A DNA stretch of 12,469 nt from Haloferacaceae archaeon (GTDB lineage: Archaea; Halobacteriota; Halobacteria; Halobacteriales; Haloferacaceae). The position numbers and the translations under genes are program-made. The stretch spans positions 1 through 12,469 of the forward strand of contig JAHENP010000109.1 of NCBI GenBank assembly GCA_018609965.1, written 5' to 3'. The notes under the pieces were generated by a model, which had not been told where the DNA came from, searched no databases, and was given only the letters and a program-made list of their open reading frames with translations. Each line of letters begins with the position of its first letter. Within the stretch, counting starts at the first letter, position 1. Positions 1-6,880 of this stretch are shown in pieces.

Positions 1-1
1 C

Positions 2-334
2 GTCGCCACCGCCGCGTTCGCCGACCCGGGTGACGCGCCGGTGGTCGGTGCCGGCGTGCTCGCCGCCGGCCTCGCCGTCTGGGTTGGGCCGTTGGCGGTC
101 GGTGCGGTGGGGGCGGTGCCGTTCGGTCGGGTGGTGGCCGCGTGGCCGGCGGCGACTCTCGTCGGCGTGGCGTTGTTCGTGCTCGGCGGGGGCATCGTCT
201 GGGACGGGCTGTTGTACGGGCTCCCGCAGGCCGTCGGTGCCGCCGGCGGAGTGGTCTGTCTCGTCGGCCCCGCCGGACTGGCGCGGCTCGTCGACCGTGT
301 CCGGCGGCGTGGTGGGCGTGCGGCTGGGGGGTGA
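2..334 (+). CDS. Small membrane protein, C-terminal part (5' end outside window)
   Basis: The reading frame is open from the left edge to a TGA at 332-334, so the true start is probably outside the window. A GTG at 41 could start a 97-residue protein, but the codons before it are also protein-like and unbroken. The product is rich in Gly, Ala and Val, with three or four hydrophobic stretches (for example AATLVGVALFVLGGGIVWDG), and ends in a short basic tail with Arg clusters (LARLVDRVRRRGGRAAGG) that probably lies in the cytoplasm. This indicates a small integral membrane protein. I do not recognise the family and see no catalytic motif. The stop codon overlaps a GTG that could start the next small ORF. 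Confidence 0.6.
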   Translation, partial: VATAAFADPGDAPVVGAGVLAAGLAVWVGPLAVGAVGAVPFGRVVAAWPAATLVGVALFVLGGGIVWDGLLYGLPQAVGAAGGVVCLVGPAGLARLVDRVRRRGGRAAGG

Positions 335-450
335 AGTCGGGATGGGCAGTGTTGTCGATCACCGAGATACTGCGAGCAGCGAACGAACGCGGCGTGCTGT
401 CGAACGACGACGCATCCGAGTTGCGACGGGATGTCGACGCGCTTAGGTAA
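331..450 (+). CDS. Possible 39-residue protein overlapping the upstream stop
   Basis: A GTG at 331-333 overlaps the TGA of the preceding membrane protein gene by two bases, an arrangement typical of translational coupling. The frame runs to a TAA at 448-450. The segment SITEILRAANERGVLSNDDA looks like a genuine amphipathic helix-loop-helix with an acidic haloarchaeal composition, followed by SELRRDVDALR. The two competing frames here are Arg/Ser-rich and look like shadows. A later GTG at 349 would give 33 residues. No function can be assigned. The gene would be convergent with the minus-strand gene ending at 472. The small size makes the call uncertain. Confidence 0.4.
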   Translation: MKSGWAVLSITEILRAANERGVLSNDDASELRRDVDALR

Positions 451-471
451 GTAACGAACTGATCAGGGTGT

Positions 472-1017
472 TCAGCCGTCCGACGCGGTTGTCGTCTCCG
501 GCTCGTCCTCGTTCGCCGTCTCGGCCGGCTCGCTGGCTCCCGACCGCTCGACACCGAGTTCGTCTTCCGCACGTCCGTGTTCGTCGGTCCAACAGCCCCG
601 ACAGTAGTGCGTCCGGTCGTCGGCCGTCCGGTAGAGTGACTGCCCGGCGACGGCGAGATCACGCCGCCGGCGCGTCTCCACGCCGCGGTCGATTCGGTCG
701 CCACAGACCACACACGGCTCGGCCGGTGACTCGACGACGCGGTGATCGACGGTTCGTGTCCGTCCCGTTCCGCCGTTCGTCGTCCGATCCGACAGCCAGC
801 CGCGAACGTCGGGAATCGCCACGAGACCGACTGTCAACAACGCGAGCGAGAGGAAGACGACGACCGCCGCCGGCAACGGGTCGCGTGTCCCGGAGACCAG
901 TAGCCACCCGTTCACGACCACCGACGAGCCGGCGATGAGCGACACGACCAGCCCGCCGAACAGGTTGATCGTCTCTCTGGCCGTTTCGAGCAGGTCGTAC
1001 TCGTCTGTCCCCGACAC
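472..1017 (-). CDS. Two-helix membrane protein with C-terminal CxxC...CxxC knuckle
   Basis: This 181-residue protein has a short acidic N-terminus and two hydrophobic segments at about residues 18-41 and 49-68. A hydrophilic domain follows, with C102xxC105 and C139xxC142 (PCVVCGDRID and HYCRGCW), and then an acidic Ser/Thr/Glu tail. The paired CxxC motifs are the usual pattern of a treble-clef or zinc-ribbon metal site, so a membrane-anchored cytoplasmic zinc-binding protein is inferred. The GTG start is supported by a T-rich TATA box centred about 27 bases upstream (leaderless transcript). It lies 78 bases downstream of uvrA on the same strand. No enzymatic motif is visible and the role is unknown. 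Confidence 0.8.
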   Translation of the reverse strand: MSGTDEYDLLETARETINLFGGLVVSLIAGSSVVVNGWLLVSGTRDPLPAAVVVFLSLALLTVGLVAIPDVRGWLSDRTTNGGTGRTRTVDHRVVESPAEPCVVCGDRIDRGVETRRRRDLAVAGQSLYRTADDRTHYCRGCWTDEHGRAEDELGVERSGASEPAETANEDEPETTTASDG

Positions 1018-1038
1018 GTGTGACGGCGTGAGGGCGAC

Positions 1039-1051
1039 AGATAAAAAATCA
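1039..1051 (-). promoter_or_regulatory. TATA box for the minus-strand zinc-knuckle membrane protein
   Basis: On the minus strand the sequence GATTTTTTATCT is centred about 27 bases before the GTG at 1017, the spacing expected for a leaderless haloarchaeal transcript. The run of T lies about 45 bases beyond the uvrA stop on the same strand. It could therefore also act as the T-tract terminator for uvrA transcripts; that second role is inference. Confidence 0.6.
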
Positions 1052-1095
1052 CTCGGCGGGTCTTGAATGGAGAGAACGATGATCAGGCGGTCGTG

Positions 1096-4000
1096 TCAGT
1101 CGTCGGACGCGGCCGCCGCCTCCGCCTCGTCGTCTCCTTCGTCGTCGCTTTCGGTCCGTTCGCTCTCACCGTCTTTCGCGGGCTGTCGCCGATCCGACCG
1201 CGGCCCCTCTCGCTCCACGTCGGGCAACAGATCACGGAGATACCGCCCGGTGTGTGAGTCGTCGTCGCGCGCGACCGCTTCGGGGGTGCCGGTCGCGACG
1301 AGGTTGCCGCCGTCCTCGCCGCCCTCCGGCCCCAGATCCACGACGTTGTCGGCGTTTTTCACCAGATCCAGTTCGTGTTCGATCACGACGACCGTGTTCC
1401 CCTTGTCGGTGAGCCGGTGGAGCACCTCCACCAGCTTCCGTTCGTCCGCCTTGTGGAGTCCCGTGGTGGGCTCGTCGAGCAGGTAGAGTGTCTCCCCACC
1501 GTGGCGTTTGCCGAGTTCCTCCGCGAGCTTGACCCGTTGGGCCTCCCCACCCGAGAGGGTGGTCGACGGCTGGCCCAACTGCATGTAGCCGAGGCCGACA
1601 TCCTCCAACAGCTCCAGCCGCCGGGAGAGCGCTGAGTGGCTGTCGAAGAAGTCGCTGGCCTCCGCGACGGACATGTCGAGTACGTCCGAGATGGTCGCGT
1701 TCTTGTAGGTCACGTCCAACGTCTCGTCGTTGTACCGCGCGCCGTCACACTCCTCACAGGGGACGTACACGTCCGACAGGAAGTTCATCTCGATCTTGAC
1801 GGTGCCCTGTCCGCCACACTCCTCACACCGGCCACCCTTCACGTTGAACGAGAACCGCCCTTTCTCGTAGCCGCGTTGTTTCGCCAGCTCCGTCTCCGCG
1901 AACAGCTCCCGGATGTGGTCGAACACACCCGTGTAGGTGGCGGGGTTCGACCGCGGCGTCCGGCCGATCGGTGACTGGTCGATCAGCCGGACGTTCTCGA
2001 CCTGGTCGACCCCCTCGATCCGGTCGTGGGCGCCGGGGTCGACCTCCGTGTTGTCGTTCATCTCGCGGGCGAGCCCCTTGTACAACACGTCGTGCATCAG
2101 CGTCGACTTCCCCGAGCCGGAGACACCCGTGATCGCGGTGAACTGGCCGACCGGGATCGGCACGTCCAACCCCGAGAGGTTGTGTTGGCGGGCGTTGCGG
2201 ATCACGAGTTCACCCTCGGAGTCACGGCGCTCGTCGGGAACGGGAATCGCCTCGCGGCCCGCGAGATAGTCGCCCGTCACCGACTCGTCGGCGGCGACGA
2301 TATCGTCGAACCCCCCCTGTGCGACCACCTCGCCGCCGCGTTTCCCGGGGCCGGGCCCCATGTCGACGATGTTGTCCGCCCGCCGCATCGTCTCCTCGTC
2401 GTGTTCGACGACGAGCAACGTGTTGCCCAGATCGCGCAACCCTTCCAACGTGTCGAGCAGGCGATCGTTGTCCCGTTGGTGGAGCCCGATCGACGGCTCG
2501 TCGAGAACGTACAACACGCCGACGAGACCCGAGCCGACCTGTGTCGCCAGCCGGATGCGTTGGCTCTCCCCGCCCGACAGCGTCGACGCCTCCCGGTCGA
2601 GCGTGAGATACTCCAGCCCAACCTCCGCCATGAACCCGAGCCGGGCACGGATCTCCTTGAGAATCTCCGCGGCGATGGTGCGTTCCCGTTCGGTCAGCCG
2701 GTCTTCCATCCCCTCGAAACGGTCGAGTGCGTCGCCGATGGACATCCGGTTGACCGCGGTGATCGAGGTGTCGTCGACGAGGACGTGTCGCGACTGTGGC
2801 TTGAGCCGGGTGCCGTCACACGCCGGGCAGGTGGTGACGGCCATGTACTCCTCGATGTGTTCACGGGTGTTGTCGGAGTCCGTCTCGACGTGTCGCCGCT
2901 CCAAGTTCGGGACGACTCCCTCGAACTGCTTGGTCTTCCGGCGAACGCCGTCTTTCGTCTGCCGGGTGAACACGACCTGTTCGTCTGTCCCCCAGAGGAA
3001 CTGTTCCTGTACGTCGTCGTCCAGTTCCGCGAAGGGCGTCTCCACGTCGACCCCGAAGTGGTCGGCGACGTTGTCGATCCGGGTGCGGTAGTACGAGCGG
3101 TTGTAGCTCCACGGCTCGAAGGCGTTCTTCAACGGCTTCGAGGGGTCCGCAAGCACCAACTCCGGGTCGACCTCCTTTGTGGAGCCGATCCCCTCACACT
3201 CCGGACAGGCGCCGTACGGGGAGTTGAACGAGAAGGATCGGGTCTCGACGGGCGAGAAGTCGATCCCGCAGTTCGTGCAGGCCAGCTTCTCGGAGAACTC
3301 CACGAGCACACGCTGGTCGGCCGCGTCGCCGTTCGCGTCGGCGTCGTCCGCCAGATCACCCGTCGACCGGGCCTGGGTGCCCACGTCGAGGTCGCCGTCG
3401 GTCACCGCCTCCGGCGGCTCCGGGAGGATCACCTTCAGCAGTCCGTCAGACTCGTCTAGGGCGGTTTCGACCGAGTCGGTGATGCGCGAGCGGTCCTCGC
3501 CGCGCAGCTTCACACGGTCGACGATCACGTCGATCGTGTGGTCGTAGTTGTCGTCCAACTCCGGCGTCTCCAGCGAGAGGTCGTAGCGGTCCCCGTCTAC
3601 CTCGACACGTGTGTACCCCTCGCCGGCGAGTTCCTCGAACAGATCCTCGAAGGCGCCCTTCTGGTCGCGGACGACCGGCGCGGCGACCTCCGCGCGGGTT
3701 CCCTCGGGGAGTGCCAACAACCGGCGGACCATCTGTTGGGCGCTCTGTTCACCCACCTCACGGCCACACTCCGGGCAGTGTGGGGTGCCGACACGCGCAA
3801 ACAGGAGCCGGAGGTAGTCGTGGAGTTCGGTGACCGTGCCGACCGTCGACCGTGGGTTGTTGGCGGCGTTCTTCTGGTCGATGGAGATCGCCGGCGAGAG
3901 CCCCTCGACGCTCTCGACTTGCGGTTTGTCCATCTGCCCGAGGAAGTTCCGGGCGTACGCCGACAACGACTCGATGTACCGGCGTTGGCCCTCGGCGTAG

Positions 4001-4140
4001 ATCGTCTCGAACGCCAGCGACGACTTCCCCGACCCCGAGAGACCGGTGACGACGGTGAACTCCTCGCGGGGAATCTCCACGTCTAGGTCTTTCAGGTTGT
4101 GTTCTTCTGCGCCGCGAACCTCGATGTACTCCTTCGTCAC
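1096..4140 (-). CDS. uvrA: Excinuclease ABC subunit A (UvrA)
   Basis: UvrA is the DNA-damage-sensing ATPase of nucleotide excision repair. It loads UvrB at lesions in the cytoplasm. The 1014-residue product has the full family architecture: first Walker A (GLSGSGKSS, about 33-41), the UvrB-binding region, a four-cysteine zinc module (CTNC about 290, CPEC about 315), first ABC signature LSGGESQR (about 522) with [10 protein letters not shown], second Walker [10 protein letters not shown] (about 673), second zinc module (CEEC about 770 and 796), second signature LSGGEAQR (about 863) and [16 protein letters not shown] near 122 and CPACDG near 440 are also present. The last 35 residues form an acidic tail. 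The GTG at 4140 is chosen because [15 protein letters not shown] matches the family N-terminus. A TTG at 4209 would add 23 unlikely residues. It is divergent from dpsA. Confidence 0.97.
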   Translation of the reverse strand: MTKEYIEVRGAEEHNLKDLDVEIPREEFTVVTGLSGSGKSSLAFETIYAEGQRRYIESLSAYARNFLGQMDKPQVESVEGLSPAISIDQKNAANNPRSTVGTVTELHDYLRLLFARVGTPHCPECGREVGEQSAQQMVRRLLALPEGTRAEVAAPVVRDQKGAFEDLFEELAGEGYTRVEVDGDRYDLSLETPELDDNYDHTIDVIVDRVKLRGEDRSRITDSVETALDESDGLLKVILPEPPEAVTDGDLDVGTQARSTGDLADDADANGDAADQRVLVEFSEKLACTNCGIDFSPVETRSFSFNSPYGACPECEGIGSTKEVDPELVLADPSKPLKNAFEPWSYNRSYYRTRIDNVADHFGVDVETPFAELDDDVQEQFLWGTDEQVVFTRQTKDGVRRKTKQFEGVVPNLERRHVETDSDNTREHIEEYMAVTTCPACDGTRLKPQSRHVLVDDTSITAVNRMSIGDALDRFEGMEDRLTERERTIAAEILKEIRARLGFMAEVGLEYLTLDREASTLSGGESQRIRLATQVGSGLVGVLYVLDEPSIGLHQRDNDRLLDTLEGLRDLGNTLLVVEHDEETMRRADNIVDMGPGPGKRGGEVVAQGGFDDIVAADESVTGDYLAGREAIPVPDERRDSEGELVIRNARQHNLSGLDVPIPVGQFTAITGVSGSGKSTLMHDVLYKGLAREMNDNTEVDPGAHDRIEGVDQVENVRLIDQSPIGRTPRSNPATYTGVFDHIRELFAETELAKQRGYEKGRFSFNVKGGRCEECGGQGTVKIEMNFLSDVYVPCEECDGARYNDETLDVTYKNATISDVLDMSVAEASDFFDSHSALSRRLELLEDVGLGYMQLGQPSTTLSGGEAQRVKLAEELGKRHGGETLYLLDEPTTGLHKADERKLVEVLHRLTDKGNTVVVIEHELDLVKNADNVVDLGPEGGEDGGNLVATGTPEAVARDDDSHTGRYLRDLLPDVEREGPRSDRRQPAKDGESERTESDDEGDDEAEAAAASDD

Positions 4141-4391
4141 AGCCGACCACCAGCCCAGCGAGTCGCCGTTCGATCCATTACAGGCGAACACGGGCCGCGG
4201 CCACTTCAATACGTGTGTGTCGTCCGACGAGTCCGCGACGGAGGCGGGAAACGAATCGAGACACCCCCTCTGACGGGGTGTGTGTCACGTTCACTCACCA
4301 CTCTCTATGCATCCAAATCTAATCCGAAAACTACCAGCAAGCGACGACCACCGCCGGAACTAAACGGGTGGCGCCCGTACGTGGAGATGCA
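4141..4391. promoter_or_regulatory. Divergent uvrA-dpsA control region
   Basis: These 251 bases separate two divergent genes and must hold both promoters. On the minus side, CTGTAATGG (around 4178) is a weak TATA candidate about 38 bases before the uvrA GTG. On the plus side, AACTAAACG (around 4359-4367) lies about 29 bases before the dpsA ATG and fits a leaderless promoter. A GGAG at 4383-4386 also sits 5 bases before that ATG and could serve as a Shine-Dalgarno site. The AT-richer stretch 4295-4335 contains no clear consensus box. A short perfect inverted repeat is described separately. Confidence 0.45.
4261..4281. repeat. Perfect 7-bp inverted repeat, possible operator
   Basis: ACACCCC at 4261-4267 and its exact complement GGGGTGT at 4275-4281 are separated by 7 bases. 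The site lies about 120 bases before the uvrA start and about 110 bases before the dpsA start. It resembles a dimeric regulator site, but could equally form a small hairpin in a long leader. No known regulator consensus is recognised. Confidence 0.4.
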
Positions 4392-4940
4392 ATGAGCACA
4401 CAACGGACCGTCCGAGACGCAGTCGACAGTGTCGAGGCGAGCGACGCGCTCCGGCTCAACCAGGAGAAGACCGAACAGCTCGTGGAGGCGCTCAACAGCG
4501 ACCTCGCGGCGACGTACGTGCTGTACTTCCAGCTGAAGAAGCATCACTGGAACGTCGAGGGTGCGGAGTTCAACGACATCCACGAGTATCTCGGCGAGGC
4601 CGCCGAGGACGCAGAGGAGGCCGCAGACGAACTCGCAGAGCGCGCCCAGGCGCTGGGTGGCGTCCCGTTGGCCCGTGGCGCACAGTTGGAGGAGCGCGCC
4701 CCCGTCGAACCGGAGGGTGACGACGTGTACGACATCCGCACGTCGTTGGCCAACGACATGGAGATCTACGGCGAGATCATCGAGCAGATGCGCGATCACG
4801 TCGAACTCGCGCAGGGGCTAGGTGACCACGCGACCGCCGAACTCCTCCGGCAACACCTGCTGACCGTCGAGGACCACGCCCACCACCTCGAACACTACCT
4901 CGAAGACGACACCCTCGTCTCCGAGGCGACGCTGAACTAG
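4392..4940 (+). CDS. dpsA: DNA-protecting ferritin-like protein DpsA
   Basis: DpsA assembles into a 12-subunit shell that oxidises and stores iron and protects DNA from oxidative damage. The 182-residue product has the same length as, and from memory very close similarity to, the characterised Halobacterium salinarum DpsA. The ferroxidase signature LKKHHWNVEG gives H52 and E56, and the next helix carries D79 and E83, matching the conserved inter-subunit iron site. Further family segments are DVYDIRTSLANDM and the C-terminal HHLEHYLEDDTLV. The ATG at 4392 is preferred over an in-frame GTG at 4368, which would add eight residues not found in the family; a GGAG lies 5 bases upstream of it. The H. 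salinarum homologue responds to iron and oxidative stress; a similar response here is inferred. Confidence 0.95.
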   Translation: MSTQRTVRDAVDSVEASDALRLNQEKTEQLVEALNSDLAATYVLYFQLKKHHWNVEGAEFNDIHEYLGEAAEDAEEAADELAERAQALGGVPLARGAQLEERAPVEPEGDDVYDIRTSLANDMEIYGEIIEQMRDHVELAQGLGDHATAELLRQHLLTVEDHAHHLEHYLEDDTLVSEATLN

Positions 4941-5053
4941 ACGGCGTTCGCGGCGCGGCTCTCCACCACTTCTGCGGTTCTCGACGCCGTCGAGTGACGA
5001 CGCTTCCGACCACGCAGACGACACCCAACAACTTCGAGAGTGCAGGGCGGGGT

Positions 5054-5149
5054 GGTTGCAGGGTGAAGTGGCCGCGGGGTGAGGCGGTTGCGGGGCGAAG
5101 CGGAGCGGTTGCGGGGCGGTCGCGGAGCGGAGCGGGGCGGTTGCGGTCC
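5054..5149 (+). repeat. GC-rich tandem repeat downstream of dpsA
   Basis: GGTTGC occurs at 5054, 5086, 5107 and 5139, giving spacings of 32, 21 and 32 bases. The array is therefore about two copies of a 53-base higher-order unit built from shorter purine-rich G-blocks such as GCGGTTGCGGGGCG. Nearly every base is G or C on a strongly G-biased plus strand. Reading frames through it give repetitive Pro/Arg/Asn peptides on the minus strand and are not credible proteins. It begins about 110 bases after the dpsA stop. Confidence 0.65.
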
Positions 5150-5176
5150 AGCACCACGACAGCAGACGCGAGCGAG
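5150..5176 (+). repeat. 27-base direct repeat, copy 1
   Basis: The unit begins AGCACCACGACAGCAGACGC and matches the copy at 5271-5297 at 26 of 27 positions (G here, A there, near the 3' end). It directly follows the GC-rich tandem array and leads into a GGGCC-GTA-GGCCC hairpin. Confidence 0.75.
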
Positions 5177-5217
5177 GGCCGTAGGCCCGAGCGAGCGCTT
5201 TTTCATCGACGTTTTTT
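5176..5217 (+). terminator. Hairpin and T-tracts, probable dpsA-side terminator
   Basis: A GGGCC stem (5176-5180) with a GTA loop pairs with GGCCC (5184-5188). After GAGCGAGCGC come T5 at 5199-5203 and T6 at 5212-5217. Archaeal RNA polymerase terminates at T-rich tracts on the coding strand, so this is the most likely end point for transcripts from dpsA, about 260 bases after its stop. Confidence 0.5.
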
Positions 5218-5267
5218 CCTCGGGTGGCCGACCGGAGGGAGGCCACCCCGAGGAGTGAAAAAGGTCG
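5207..5267. repeat. 61-bp imperfect palindrome
   Basis: The left arm runs CGAC, G, T6, then CCTCGGGTGGCC (5218-5229). The right arm is GGCCACCCCGAGG (5241-5253, one extra C), AGTG, A5, GG, then GTCG (5264-5267). The core stem is 12 bp with one bulge and an 11-base loop, flanked by complementary T and A runs. The T run precedes the stem and the A run follows it, which is the reverse of an intrinsic terminator for plus-strand transcripts. Because the site is symmetrical, the minus strand reads the same way. Confidence 0.6.
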
Positions 5268-5270
5268 GAT

Positions 5271-5297
5271 AGCACCACGACAGCAGACGCGAACGAG
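5271..5297 (+). repeat. 27-base direct repeat, copy 2
   Basis: This is the second copy of the unit at 5150-5176, 121 bases downstream and differing at one position. The two copies bracket the hairpin, T-tracts and long palindrome. Confidence 0.75.
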
Positions 5298-5609
5298 AGA
5301 GTACCGGGGCGGCACGCGCAGACTCGAAGTAACCACTGTCGGGTAGAACGGGCACAGAACTGCGTTCGCACCGTCTTCGAAGGGTGTCGCCCGGAACACT
5401 AACGACCGGCGTCACTCCCGGCGGCGTGCCCTGGTCGGCCGGCTAACCCTCGTGCCGGGCGCTCGCCGTCACGGCCGGCGAGAAGCCGTTGTCGCGCGCC
5501 CGGGTTCGCCGTGCGGTCATCGCACCCGTGTGGGTGTACTCGGACGGGGACTAAAGGCGCGCACCGGAACTGGAAGGTGCGGAGTGAAACATCTGCCGTT
5601 CGGGGTCGG
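5298..5609. other. Gene-free GC-rich stretch
   Basis: No convincing gene is seen here. Open frames crossing the stretch are Arg/Pro/Ser-rich, as expected from GC-rich noncoding DNA. Short hairpins are present: CTCGCCG with CGGCGAG (5462-5482) and CACCC with GGGTG (5523-5536). There is no tRNA-like cloverleaf with a GGTTCGAATCC-type T-arm, and no conserved RNase P or SRP RNA core that I can recognise. A 25-codon minus-strand ATG ORF (5443-5520) has no supporting context. Confidence 0.5.
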
Positions 5610-6125
5610 TCACCGCAACAGGTTCGACAGTCGTTCCGTGAGACTCTCCGACTCGCCGAGCTTGAGATAGAGCGCGTCACCGCCGTCCTCGTAGTAGCCG
5701 GTGATGCGCCGTTCGACATCGAAGCCGAGCCGTTCGTAGAAGGCGAGCGCGGCCTCGTTGGTCGCTCGGGCGTGACAGGTGACGGTGCGGTGGTCGTCGG
5801 CCACCTCGGCGACGAGTCGGCGGCCGTACCCCCGGCCACGCGCCTCGGGACTGACCGCCAGAAACAGGATGTAGCCGTCCCGGCGGGTGGAGACGAAGCC
5901 GACCAGCGTTCCAGGCGTGGAGCCGTCCTCACGCTCCCGGCGGTCGTCGGAGCCGCGCTCGAACAACAGATGCGTGGTCGCGCGGCGGTAGGCGTCCGAG
6001 AAGAACCCCCGTCGTTGCTTGAGTACCCCCTCCTCGCGACGGATACGCTCTTTCAGCTCCCACGCAACCTCCTCGTGGGTTGCCTCGCCGGGCGCGTCCG
6101 TCCGTCGCTCCAGTTCGACACTCAC
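5610..6125 (-). CDS. GNAT-family N-acetyltransferase (RimI-like)
   Basis: The 171-residue product is a GNAT-fold acetyltransferase, using acetyl-CoA to modify an amino group. The acetyl-CoA pyrophosphate-binding loop is VSPEARGRGYG (about 91-101, with R96-G-R-G-Y-G101). It is followed by the C-terminal motif NEAALAFYERLGFDVE and then ITGYYEDGGDALYL, which resembles the YYEDGxDAxxL segment of RimI/ARD1-type protein N-terminal acetyltransferases. Protein substrates are therefore plausible but not proven. The GTG at 6125 is preferred because a TATA box lies 27 bases upstream. The longer frame to a GTG at 6161 would place that box inside the coding region. The divergence of residues 20-70 leaves the exact subfamily open. 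Confidence 0.85.
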   Translation of the reverse strand: MSVELERRTDAPGEATHEEVAWELKERIRREEGVLKQRRGFFSDAYRRATTHLLFERGSDDRREREDGSTPGTLVGFVSTRRDGYILFLAVSPEARGRGYGRRLVAEVADDHRTVTCHARATNEAALAFYERLGFDVERRITGYYEDGGDALYLKLGESESLTERLSNLLR

Positions 6126-6146
6126 TGCAGTGTCGTTCGCACCTGA

Positions 6147-6159
6147 ACAGTATAATTCC
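6147..6159 (-). promoter_or_regulatory. TATA box for the acetyltransferase gene
   Basis: On the minus strand GGAATTATACTG is centred about 27 bases before the GTG at 6125. This is the standard geometry for a leaderless haloarchaeal mRNA and decides the start codon. Confidence 0.65.
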
Positions 6160-6244
6160 ACCGTCGGAAGGCGAGGGACGGACGGTCAGTGAACACCGTC
6201 ACGCCGGGGTTGTCGGTCGCCCCCAGCGAGACCGAGGCCGGCGG

Positions 6245-6727
6245 CTACCCCCAGAACCCCCCGGCGTCCGGACCGCCGGGACCGCGTGGGCCGCCGGGCC
6301 CGGACGGGCTCTCGTCGTCGACGAGTTCGACCTGTTCGCTGGGACTGCGCGGGTCAACCTCTTCGCCTCCCTCGAACCGGATGAACGAGAGGTAGAACGG
6401 CTCACCACACCCCGGCGGCTCGTCGCCGTCGTCCGTCTCCGCAGGGTCGTGGTCTGGGGCCGCCGGCGTCGTCTCGGTCCGGTCGTCGCTCGGCGTCGTC
6501 TCGGTCCCGTCGTCGGGTGTCGGCGGCGTCTCCCACGTGAGTCCCGGGCGGGGGTCGCCACAGACGAACCGGACGCCGTCGGCGTCGTCGAACGACTCGT
6601 CAGGAGCGGCGTACGTCCACCCCTCCAACGGGTACGGGGTGACGGACTTGTCGTCGAGATACCCCTCGCGTTCCAACGACGCGAGCGTGCCACAACGGGG
6701 ACAGTAGTAGGTGACGGTGTAGCTCAC
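6245..6727 (-). CDS. Four-cysteine (zinc-ribbon-like) protein with low-complexity insert and Gly-Pro tail
   Basis: The 160-residue product begins SYTVTYYCPRCGTLASLERE with C9xxC12. It continues with VRFVCGD (C56) and later GCGEPFYLSFIRFEGG (C107), which together suggest a four-cysteine metal site. Between C56 and C107 lies a Thr/Pro/Asp-rich linker with a 9-residue tandem repeat (TETTPSDDR then TETTPAAPD), encoded by a 27-base DNA repeat. The C-terminus (GPGGPRGPGGPDAGGFWG) is collagen-like in composition. The GTG at 6727 is chosen because upstream codons give an Arg/Ser-rich, non-halophilic peptide. No signal peptide or membrane helix is seen. The function is unknown; the linker and tail look disordered. 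It is divergent from the NTF2-like gene. Confidence 0.75.
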   Translation of the reverse strand: MSYTVTYYCPRCGTLASLEREGYLDDKSVTPYPLEGWTYAAPDESFDDADGVRFVCGDPRPGLTWETPPTPDDGTETTPSDDRTETTPAAPDHDPAETDDGDEPPGCGEPFYLSFIRFEGGEEVDPRSPSEQVELVDDESPSGPGGPRGPGGPDAGGFWG

Positions 6728-6749
6728 GTGCAGACGGAGGCGAGCCGTC

Positions 6750-6767
6750 GGCTTTCGGCTTTCGGCT
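6750..6767. repeat. Short tandem heptamer in the divergent promoter region
   Basis: GGCTTTCGGCTTTCGGCT contains GCTTTCG twice and a third partial copy. On the minus strand it reads AGCCGAAAGCCGAAAGCC, about 23-40 bases before the GTG at 6727, the position expected for BRE and TATA elements. No canonical TATA box is present there, so these repeats may take that place. Confidence 0.35.
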
Positions 6768-6880
6768 CCAGACGCCTCGTTCTCGGGGGTCGACAGCCGG
6801 TTCGCGTCTCGGTGAGCCGTCTCGGATGGTGACCGGCGGGAGCGGCACACATTAGGAGGCTGGGGGACGAACAGAGCGGT

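Noticed and set aside
2026..3459. Long open frame (477 codons) on the plus strand opposite uvrA
   Set aside because: It lies wholly within the conserved uvrA coding region and has no promoter or independent family signal. Long antisense frames are normal in high-GC DNA with strong codon bias.
4141..4209. Upstream extension of UvrA to a TTG at 4209
   Set aside because: The extra 23 residues have no family counterpart, while the GTG at 4140 begins exactly at the conserved UvrA N-terminus.
5054..5297. CRISPR-like array
   Set aside because: Repeat spacing is irregular, the units are not separated by unique spacers of constant size, and no cas gene is present.
4777..5415. Several overlapping minus-strand frames through the repeat region after dpsA
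   Set aside because: Their products are repetitive Pro/Arg/Asn peptides arising from the GC-rich tandem repeat, with no credible start context.
5443..5520. 25-codon minus-strand ORF with an ATG
   Set aside because: It is Arg-rich, lies in GC-rich noncoding DNA and has no well-placed promoter or conserved neighbour.
5400..5600. Structured RNA gene (tRNA, SRP RNA or RNase P RNA) in the GC-rich gap
   Set aside because: Only short generic hairpins are present. No tRNA arms or conserved RNase P or SRP core sequences could be recognised by eye.
6126..6161. Upstream extension of the acetyltransferase to a GTG at 6161
   Set aside because: It would put the TATA box inside the coding region; the GTG at 6125 has the correct leaderless spacing.
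6189..6395. Plus-strand frame with a collagen-like Gly-Pro stretch
   Set aside because: It is the antisense of the Gly-Pro tail of the four-cysteine protein; GC-rich Gly and Pro codons mirror each other.
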